DNA from: Alphaproteobacteria bacterium UBA7314 | GTDB taxonomy: Bacteria; Pseudomonadota; Alphaproteobacteria; MPNO01; UBA830 | DNA length: 64,000 bases | Reading direction: 5' to 3' | Assembly: GCA_002471575.1 (NCBI GenBank) | Contig: DKQG01000058.1 | Coordinates: forward strand, 180,917-244,916 | Shown: in pieces, positions 57,768-64,000 of the stretch | How the letters are laid out: each line of letters begins with the position of its first letter | Numbering within the stretch: position 1 is the first letter of the stretch | The notes under the pieces: model-generated | Told to the model about the DNA's origin: nothing | Databases searched by the model: none | The model's input: only the letters and a program-made list of their open reading frames with translations | Made by a program: the position numbers and the translations under genes

Positions 57768-58985
57768 TCAGAACTGGGTGGGGCCTGCCGGTAATCCGAG
57801 ATGAACGCGCCCGTATAAACCCAGCACCGCATCCCGGTTGACGCTGATGTGCATCGCACCCGCATGGGCGTCCCGCCAGTATCGCTGAAGCGCGCTGCTC
57901 AGTTGCAGCCCCTTGCCACCGTTGGCCTCGAACAGGGTGTCCACCGCATTGAGGGCGAGGCCCGCCGCGAAACCAAGATCGCCCTTATTGCGGGCGCGCT
58001 GTTCGACCGACAGCTCACCTTTGTTCTCCATGGTCTCCATCAGCTCGCGGGCGTCGCGGAATACGATCAGTTTAGCCGCGTCGATCGAGGCGGCGGCCTC
58101 TCCGACTTTCACCTGGATGGTGGGGAGCTGCGCCATGGGGGAGGGGCTGGACAATGCAGCGCCGCGCGTGACCCGGCCCCGTGCGCTGTCCATAAATTCG
58201 TCGTAAGCACCCTGCGCCATGCCGAGGATCGGCGCGCAAACGCTGATCGACAATGCCTGAAATGCCGGAATGCGGAACAGCAGGCCGGGATTGGCCGCGG
58301 CGCCCGGCGGCGAACCTGACATCGTATGTTCCAGCGCCAGATAACAGTGATCCGGGATGAACAGGTCTTCGCAATAGACGGTTTTGGACCCGGTGCCAGC
58401 GAGGCCCGCAACCTCCCAAGTGTCTTCGATACCGAAACTGGATCGTCGCGATATCGCGTAGCCTCGTTCTACCGGCTCGTCGTTACCGTTTTCCATCAGG
58501 TTTACCGCCACCAGAACCCAGGGGCAGTTGTCGAGACCGGAGCAAAATGCCCAGCTGCCCGAGATCTTGTATCCGCCGTCGACTTTCACGGCGGTGCCAG
58601 TCGGGGTGAAAGATGCTGAAGCCCGGCCATCGGGGTCGTCCGCCCAGATTTCTTCCTGGGCTTCTAGCGGGTACATTGCCAGCAAGTACTGGTACATGCT
58701 GCAGATGGAATGGACCCAACCGACGGATCCGCAGCCTCGCGCAATCTCAAACGCTGCCTCAGCAAAGGCGTCCATACCGTGCTCGAAACCGCCGAAGCGC
58801 TGCGGCATAAGCATGCGGAACAGGCCGGCATCGAGAATCTCGTCGAACAGGTCGTCTGCCACGCGCCGATCTCTCTCGGTCCGTTCCTGGTTTTCCCGTA
58901 TGACGGGGATCAGCGCTCGTGCACGATCGATCATGACCGACGGTTCGACATAGTCGGCGGGCGGTGTCTCCACGATAGTAGCCAT
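57768..58985 (-). CDS. Acyl-CoA-dehydrogenase-fold flavin monooxygenase (group D)
   Basis: The 405-residue protein has the acyl-CoA dehydrogenase fold without the catalytic Glu of true dehydrogenases: RMLMPQRFGGFEHGMDAFAE, IARGCGSVGWVHSICSMYQY, GGYKISGSWAFCSGLDNCPW, and C-terminal RYWRDAHAGAMHISVNRDAV. This pattern is that of HsaA/HpaH/DszC-like monooxygenases, which use reduced flavin from a partner reductase to hydroxylate phenols or oxidise sulfur. No reductase is seen nearby. Substrate unknown. Confidence 0.82.
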   Translation of the reverse strand: MATIVETPPADYVEPSVMIDRARALIPVIRENQERTERDRRVADDLFDEILDAGLFRMLMPQRFGGFEHGMDAFAEAAFEIARGCGSVGWVHSICSMYQYLLAMYPLEAQEEIWADDPDGRASASFTPTGTAVKVDGGYKISGSWAFCSGLDNCPWVLVAVNLMENGNDEPVERGYAISRRSSFGIEDTWEVAGLAGTGSKTVYCEDLFIPDHCYLALEHTMSGSPPGAAANPGLLFRIPAFQALSISVCAPILGMAQGAYDEFMDSARGRVTRGAALSSPSPMAQLPTIQVKVGEAAASIDAAKLIVFRDARELMETMENKGELSVEQRARNKGDLGFAAGLALNAVDTLFEANGGKGLQLSSALQRYWRDAHAGAMHISVNRDAVLGLYGRVHLGLPAGPTQF

Positions 58986-59059
58986 CTCGATTTCCCTCTC
59001 ACAGCTGCCTCATTATTCAAGCATGTCGGATGACGGAGTGCGAACGGATGTTCCGATAA

Positions 59060-59524
59060 AAGAAATTCGTCGAAGATACGGCCGTTGGCGTCGGCAGCTA
59101 CACGACGCTTGTCGCCGTGGAAAAAGCGGTCGGTCTCGTCGACACACTGACATCTTACGGCCCGTTCACGGTTTTCGCGCCGAACTATGCAGCGTTTTCG
59201 AAACTGCCGACAGGGGCAGTTGAAACCCTGCTGAAGCCGGAAAATACAGTCCAGTTGGTAAGCAGCCTTACCTGTCATGTCGTCCCGTGCGCGGTGAAAC
59301 GCGGAGACATCGCGGGCAAGAAAATGGATGTGAAAACCGTCCAAGGCGCCGTCATGAACGTGAACACGAAGAGTGGTGCCATGATCGCTAACTCCAATGC
59401 CGAGACTGCCGACTTTGAAGCATGCAACGGTGCCATACACACTATGGACAAGGTGATCCAGCCGCCGGGATTGTGCGTATTAGAGTTGATTTCTTACTTG
59501 ATCACTAAAATCCGGGGCAGATGA
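59060..59524 (+). pseudogene. Fasciclin (FAS1) domain gene, 5'-truncated
   Basis: From just after an in-frame TAA at 59057 the frame reads KKFVEDTAVGVGSYTTLVAV, then GLVDTLTSYGPFTVFAPNYA, LLKPENTVQLVSSLTCHVVP and FEACNGAIHTMDKVIQPPG, a full single FAS1 domain. FAS1 proteins are secreted adhesins, but here the signal peptide and a start codon are missing; the first possible start is a GTG at 59117 inside the domain. The sequence after the domain is short and not typical. It lies just before the RpoE-ChrR pair. Confidence 0.65.
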
Positions 59525-59659
59525 ATGCAGGCGGTGGCAGACATACAGGAGAGCACGGTTGCCTTTAAAAGCGTCGCCCTCTCTAGAAATATGGCCGGTC
59601 CCGACAACCAGCATGTTACCATGCGTGGATTTTCGGCCAACCGGCGAAAGAACGACGAA

Positions 59660-60208
59660 ATGAAGAAGATGGCGGAATTCATTCGCGCTGTCGCCGACCG
59701 CGAAGATAGGGATGCCTTTAGGCAGCTGTTCGCGTTCTACGCTCCGCGCCTGAAGGCGTTCCTTATTAAAAATGGCGCCACCCCGGGAGACGCCGAAGAA
59801 GTGATGCAAGAAGCTATGACGCTGGTCTGGCGCAAAGCCAAACAGTTCGACCCCGCGAAGGCCTCAGCATCGACTTGGATTTACACTATCGCTCGCAACC
59901 GGCGCATAGACCTTATACGTCGGGCGAAGCGCCCGGAACTGGACCCGGAAGACCCGTTCTTTACCTCAGTTTCGGAACAGCCCGACGGTGAACAAGAATA
60001 CAGCCGAACTGAACGTGAGACATTAGTCCGCAAATACCTCGAGACATTGCCCGCCGACCAGCTGCAGGTCGTTCAGAAAGCGTTCTACGAGGAAATGACG
60101 CACCAAGAAATCGCCGCCGAGCTCGATATGCCGCTCGGCACGGTCAAATCGCGGATTCGGATAGCTATGCGCCGCCTTCGCGATCAACTTGATAGAGCAG
60201 AGTTATGA
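59660..60208 (+). CDS. rpoE: ECF sigma factor, RpoE/ChrR-linked type
   Basis: The 182-residue factor (from ATG 59660) has region 2 (FRQLFAFYAPRLKAFLIKNG, AEEVMQEAMTLVWRKAKQFD, STWIYTIARNRRIDLIRR) and region 4 (LPADQLQVVQKAFYEEMTHQ, EIAAELDMPLGTVKSRIRIA). It belongs to the ECF group paired with zinc ChrR anti-sigma factors and responding to singlet oxygen. The frame is open to 59525 with other ATGs at 59591 and 59621; start choice is uncertain. The stop overlaps the ChrR start (ATGA). Confidence 0.9.
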   Translation: MKKMAEFIRAVADREDRDAFRQLFAFYAPRLKAFLIKNGATPGDAEEVMQEAMTLVWRKAKQFDPAKASASTWIYTIARNRRIDLIRRAKRPELDPEDPFFTSVSEQPDGEQEYSRTERETLVRKYLETLPADQLQVVQKAFYEEMTHQEIAAELDMPLGTVKSRIRIAMRRLRDQLDRAEL

Positions 60209-60858
60209 TTACCCATCACCCTTCAGACGAGTATCTTGTCGAGTACGCTGCGGGAAGCCTGCCCGAAGCGGAATCCCTTGTAGTCGCAAGCCATCTCTCC
60301 ATGTGCGGCGAATGCCGCGCGCGCGTCGAGACTTTCGAATCGATCGGCGCGGTGCTGCTTGAAGACGGAGAAACGGAAGCGGTTTCGGCCAATGCCCTCG
60401 ACACAGTCATGGGCATGATTGCTGCGACCAAACCGGTGGAGGCATCAAGACGGATCGAGTTCAATCAGTCAACGCTCCGGCTTATCCCTCCGCCGCTTCG
60501 GGCCTATCTCGATGCAGATCTGGATAACCTCAACTGGAAGCGAGCCGGACGAGGAATTCAAGAAGCAAGCCTGAAACAGGATGAAGGCGTCCGAATATCA
60601 CTACTTCGCATCCGTCCCGATCAGAAGGTCCCGTCTCACACTCACACCGGTGAGGAGTACACGCTGATCCTCGACGGTGGGTATAAGGATGGCTTCGCCC
60701 ATTACGCACAGGGTGATGTTAGTCATGTTGACGGCTCGGTAGATCATGCGCCGGTTGCAGACCCACATGGTCCCTGCCTTTGCCTGACGGTTCGCACGGG
60801 CCCGGCACAGTTAACCGGCAAAATCGGCCGCATTCTGAATCCTTTTATCCGGGGTTAG
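60205..60858 (+). CDS. chrR: ChrR-type zinc anti-sigma factor
   Basis: The 217-residue protein has the N-terminal anti-sigma domain with its zinc site (HPSDEYLVEYAAGSL, then ASHLSMCGECRARV: His-x3-Cys-x2-Cys) and a C-terminal cupin domain whose metal ligands are visible in PSHTHTGEEYTLILDGGYKD and a later His in VDHAP. The intact cupin suggests it can sense singlet oxygen or organic hydroperoxides and release RpoE. Coupled to the sigma gene. Confidence 0.92.
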   Translation: MITHHPSDEYLVEYAAGSLPEAESLVVASHLSMCGECRARVETFESIGAVLLEDGETEAVSANALDTVMGMIAATKPVEASRRIEFNQSTLRLIPPPLRAYLDADLDNLNWKRAGRGIQEASLKQDEGVRISLLRIRPDQKVPSHTHTGEEYTLILDGGYKDGFAHYAQGDVSHVDGSVDHAPVADPHGPCLCLTVRTGPAQLTGKIGRILNPFIRG

Positions 60859-60930
60859 CGCGGCTAGACCTTTGCATTTACCGGGAACGGTGCAATATAA
60901 GGTGGCGTTTACGCAACGGAGAAACGCCCC

Positions 60931-62598
60931 ATGGATGCCTCGGCGGGAAAACGCGCCTACCGTGACCTGCAGCAGCACATTGAAGAGCTCAAAGCACGGG
61001 ATCTTCTGTATGTAATCGACGAGCCGGTCAACAAGGACACCGAGATGTCTGCGCTTGTGCGCTGGCAGTTTCGCGGCGGGTTGCGCGAGGACCAGCGCAA
61101 GGCATTTCTATTCAATAACGTCATCGATTCCAAAAACCGGGACTACGCTATCCCGGTAGTGATTGGTGCGTTGGCAGCCAATCAGGATATCTACGCGACT
61201 GGCATGGACACCACCGTCGATGGGATTGCCGCCAAGTGGGATCACGCGATCGCCAACCCGGTAAAACCCCGACTGGTTAATGCAGCGCCCTGTCACGACG
61301 TAATAGTCGAGGGTGAAGAACTGCTGATTGAGGAGGGCGGCCTAGTCCGCCTGCCGGTGCCGCTATCGACACCTGGCTTCGATTCGACACCCACGCTGGC
61401 TGCGACGAACGTGATCACCAAGGACCCCGATACCGGAACCCAGAATATGGGGACCTACCGCGCGGGGCTGAAGTCTTCAAACCGGCTGGTGGTTCGTATG
61501 GCGACGCGGGTCGGCGGCGCCGAAGGCTACATGCACTGGAAAACCCACAAGGCGCGCGGCGAAAAGCTGCCCTGCGCGATCGTTGTCGGCTGTCCACCCT
61601 ATGTCGCCTTTATGGGGCCACAGAAACTGCCGATCGGGATGGAAGAACTGGAGGTTGCCGGCGGACTGGCAGGCGAGCCAATAAACGTCGTGCGGGCACG
61701 CACCGTGGATCTCGTGGTGCCGGCGGAAGCCGAGGTCGTCATCGAAGGATATGTCGATACCGATATGCTCGAACCGGAAGGCCCATTCGGCGAAAGCCAC
61801 GGCCACGTTGCGCTGGAAGAATTGAACCTCCCGATGAAGGTGACGGCGATCACACATCGGAAAGACGCCGTCATACCTTCCTATATTTCACAGGTTGCGC
61901 CGTCCGAAAGCTCGGTGATCAAGCGCGTCGCCTATGAGCCCCTGTTTAAGGCGCATCTGCGCGATCAGCTCGGCATCAAAGGCGTTAAGAAGGTTCAGCT
62001 CCATGAACCGCTGACCGGGCTGCTCCGGGTCACCATTATTACGCTCGATCCGGAAACGCCGCGGACCGAAGTATGGCGTGCGCTCTACGGGGCGGCCAGT
62101 TTCAAGGGCGATTGCGGCAAGATCACCATTGCCGTCAATGAAGACATCGATGCCGACAACGCCGACGCTATCCTGTGGGCGATGGGGTACCGTCTGAACC
62201 CGGAGGAGGATGTGGAAGTACTGCGCCACCGCGGCCAGGGGCACGGGCCCAAACGCGAAAGCACCGGCGAGGAGGACTCTACACTGCTGATCGACGCGAC
62301 GATGAAATCGCCGATGCCGCCGCTGGCGTTGCCCACGAAGCCTTATATGGAAGCCGGCAAGGAGCTATGGGATCGGCTCGGCCTGCCCGAACTACGCCCG
62401 GAATCGCCGTGGCATGGTTACTCGCTGGGTGACTGGTCGCAGGCTTGGACTGACGCCGCGGAACGCGCCGCCGCCAGCGAATGGCTCGAAAACGGCCGCC
62501 GGACGCTGCAGCGTCAGGTACCCGCAAACGTCACGCCCGAAACATCTGTTCGCGACGTTGAAGATGGCTGGGAGGACGAAACCGAGTGGAAGAAGTAG
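60931..62598 (+). CDS. UbiD family decarboxylase
   Basis: The 555-residue prenyl-FMN-type decarboxylase contains NMGTYRAGLKSSNRLVVRMA (prFMN and metal contact region), HWKTHKARGE, LPIGMEELEVAGGLAGEPIN, and the Glu-containing MLEPEGPFGESHGHVALEEL, with a long C-terminal extension of about 60 residues. The E-x-E-x-PFGE segment carries the catalytic Glu residues. It is a catabolic/aromatic-type member rather than ubiquinone-biosynthesis UbiD by its sequence and context. GGAGAAA precedes the ATG. A UbiX-like flavin prenyltransferase is not in the window. Confidence 0.86.
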   Translation: MDASAGKRAYRDLQQHIEELKARDLLYVIDEPVNKDTEMSALVRWQFRGGLREDQRKAFLFNNVIDSKNRDYAIPVVIGALAANQDIYATGMDTTVDGIAAKWDHAIANPVKPRLVNAAPCHDVIVEGEELLIEEGGLVRLPVPLSTPGFDSTPTLAATNVITKDPDTGTQNMGTYRAGLKSSNRLVVRMATRVGGAEGYMHWKTHKARGEKLPCAIVVGCPPYVAFMGPQKLPIGMEELEVAGGLAGEPINVVRARTVDLVVPAEAEVVIEGYVDTDMLEPEGPFGESHGHVALEELNLPMKVTAITHRKDAVIPSYISQVAPSESSVIKRVAYEPLFKAHLRDQLGIKGVKKVQLHEPLTGLLRVTIITLDPETPRTEVWRALYGAASFKGDCGKITIAVNEDIDADNADAILWAMGYRLNPEEDVEVLRHRGQGHGPKRESTGEEDSTLLIDATMKSPMPPLALPTKPYMEAGKELWDRLGLPELRPESPWHGYSLGDWSQAWTDAAERAAASEWLENGRRTLQRQVPANVTPETSVRDVEDGWEDETEWKK

Positions 62599-62923
62599 GC
62601 TTTCCCGGCAATACGTGAAAACAGGGGAAATAAAGGTGAGCGGTGACGAATGTCGCGACTATCGATCTTCTGGACCCGTTGGGCCCGGACCGCCGGCTGA
62701 TTACAAGCGCAACTGGGATCTGGTCGAATGTCTGTTGCGCTTCAGGCTGGCCAACGCGGCCGACGCCTGAGCCGCAGAAATTCCGCCCTTCATTTGGTGC
62801 CGGGTTACCGGCGTTTCGCGAACACTCCGACGGCGATCCCGAACTGGTCGAACTTCCGGAACCGATTCTGGGTTCTCAAGAACCGGCGAGCACCAGTCAG
62901 TAAGCACCTCCCTGCCTTGCCGA
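62599..62923. other. Intergenic after UbiD, weak small ORF only
   Basis: A GTG at 62636 with AGGGGAAA before it opens a 44-codon frame to 62770 (end LVECLLRFRLANAADA); another GTG frame at 62643 runs to 62903. Neither resembles a known family, and the rest shows nothing recognisable. Confidence 0.35.
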
Positions 62924-63976
62924 TCACCTGGTTTCTGGCAAAGCTACGCCGAGTTTCGATGCTACCTCTTCCAGCCGATTCCACGTGCCGTCGGGCAGAG
63001 GAATGCCGTCAGCCTTGCGTCGCTCGAGTACCCGGTCGCCGCGTTCGCCGGGCACCAGGATTTCGTCCGTGCCGTCGACGCGGGGCAGGGTCTTGATCGC
63101 CTCAGCAAGCCGGTCGACCTCGCGCGCGTAGTCGCCAACATCGCCGAATTTTGAGATATCGACGGCGATAAGCAGCCCATTCTGCATGTGCTCGCGGCCA
63201 CCCGGCGCGCCTTCCAGAAACGGAGCAATCAGTGGGTTGGCGACCATCAGGCTGGTCAGGCATTCGAACATCAGCGCAAGCCCCCCGCCCTTGTGACCGC
63301 CTAGGGCGGTAGGGATGGATGCCTTGTTAGGGTCGATAGTGGGGTTACCGTCAGCGTCGACTGCCCAGCCTTCGCCCAGTGCCATGCCGGTGTCGCGGGC
63401 AAGCTGGATTTTTCCCATGGACTGGGTCGCGGTCGCCATGTCCAGCATCAGTGGCGCGTGGGTGGATCCTGGCACCGAAATCGCGATTGGGCTGGTCGCG
63501 AGCCCCGCTGTGCGCGCTCCCGGGTAGGCCATGTTGGGGCGCGATGTGTTGATTGCGATCCCCGCCATGCCTTCGGCTGCGATCTCCAGCGTAAAATATC
63601 CGATTGAGCCCATATGCGTGGCATGGCGGATCAGGCAAAGGCCGATGCCGGCATCCGTGGCCTTTGCGATTGCGATTTTCGCCGCTCGCGCCAACGCCAC
63701 CTGGCCGAAGGCACCGTCTCCTTCCAGAACTGCGGCGGCGGCCAGGTCGGTAATCGTTCGGATGTTGGGCGTAGGGTTGTTTATACCTTTTCTAACGCGC
63801 TCCAGATATCCCGGAATACGCAACACGCCGTGCGAGTCCACACCGCGCAGGTTTGACCAGACAAGAACCCGAGCAATCAAGGCGGCGTCTTCCGATGGCA
63901 CGCCCGCGGCGGTAAAAAGGTCGCGAGCGAAATCCGTCAGTGTTCGTTCGGTAATAATTCGGTCGGAATTACTCAT
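62924..63976 (-). CDS. Ldh family oxidoreductase (malate/L-lactate dehydrogenase type)
   Basis: The 350-residue NAD(P)-dependent enzyme belongs to the LDH2/YlbC/ComC/AllD group, which reduces 2-oxoacids such as sulfopyruvate, ureidoglycolate or malate. It has LVWSNLRGVDSHGVLRIPGY, the catalytic His region IRHATHMGSIGYFTLEIA, and TSRPNMAYPGARTAGLATSP and GGHKGGGLALMFECL. The ATG at 63976 is used; a TTG 6 bases upstream is in frame. Substrate is not readable. Confidence 0.88.
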   Translation of the reverse strand: MSNSDRIITERTLTDFARDLFTAAGVPSEDAALIARVLVWSNLRGVDSHGVLRIPGYLERVRKGINNPTPNIRTITDLAAAAVLEGDGAFGQVALARAAKIAIAKATDAGIGLCLIRHATHMGSIGYFTLEIAAEGMAGIAINTSRPNMAYPGARTAGLATSPIAISVPGSTHAPLMLDMATATQSMGKIQLARDTGMALGEGWAVDADGNPTIDPNKASIPTALGGHKGGGLALMFECLTSLMVANPLIAPFLEGAPGGREHMQNGLLIAVDISKFGDVGDYAREVDRLAEAIKTLPRVDGTDEILVPGERGDRVLERRKADGIPLPDGTWNRLEEVASKLGVALPETR

Positions 63977-64000
63977 GGGCAACCATTAACAACGAGGCGT

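Noticed and set aside
1..64000. CRISPR arrays, rRNA genes, insertion sequences or intact prophage
   Set aside because: No regularly spaced repeats, rRNA sequence, transposase or phage structural gene was seen; only one integrase remnant.

Overview
The window reads as a chromosomal segment of an alphaproteobacterium related to Rhodospirillales. This rests on the petABC operon, the MoxR/DUF58/BatA-like/DUF4159 block with DUF1285, NudL, DUF6111 and CCA transferase, the pth-ychF-rplY-prs cluster, the serC-serA-hisZ-purA block followed by rpoH and rluD/DUF6476, an RpoE-ChrR pair, two RpoH-type sigma factors and a phasin. Placement is inferred from gene content and order only. Base composition is GC-rich except for one AT-rich patch near 54.4-55.2 kb.

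Layout. 0-2.6 kb: a phenylacetyl-CoA-epoxidase-like operon in the unusual order A-D-B-C behind a TetR gene with a palindromic operator. 2.7-3.7 kb: gene remnants. 3.7-13.9 kb: a VOC protein, then the MoxR block and the NudL-CCA block. 13.9-15.9 kb: a collapsed UbiD-type decarboxylase beside an intact acyl-CoA ligase. 16.3-20.6 kb: hemF-trmL and petABC. 21.4-25.6 kb: mtnP-mtnA followed by a fused class II aldolase/short-chain dehydrogenase, closed by a strong terminator. 25.7-34.8 kb: mostly minus-strand housekeeping genes (dienelactone hydrolase, ychF, pth, rplY, prs, pgeF, midA, lgt, hldD). 34.9-45.9 kb: ubiK, YbjN, proC, an RpoH2-like sigma factor, TetR plus phasin, csaA, an EnvZ/OmpR pair, GST, a frameshifted LysR, a PPOX protein and an SLC13 permease. 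46.1-54.3 kb: serC-serA-hisZ-purA, rpoH, rluD and DUF6476. 54.3-59.5 kb: an accessory patch with a degenerate tRNA-Glu(CTC), an integrase tail, an AT-rich DUF2914-like gene, a hydrolase/oxygenase chimera, a CmcJ-like oxygenase, a frameshifted small gene, a flavin monooxygenase and a truncated fasciclin gene. 59.6-64 kb: RpoE-ChrR, a full-length UbiD family decarboxylase and an Ldh-family dehydrogenase.

Two themes stand out. First, mtnP-mtnA-aldolase/SDR looks like a methylthioadenosine (and possibly 5'-deoxyadenosine) salvage route of the DHAP-shunt type, in which the aldolase is fused to a dehydrogenase that could process the released aldehyde. Second, the window holds about ten broken genes (truncations, frameshifts, internal deletions, one in-frame chimera). 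Most belong to catabolic or accessory families, so peripheral aromatic/acyl metabolism appears to be eroding between intact core operons. All function calls are from reading the sequence; no database search was possible.
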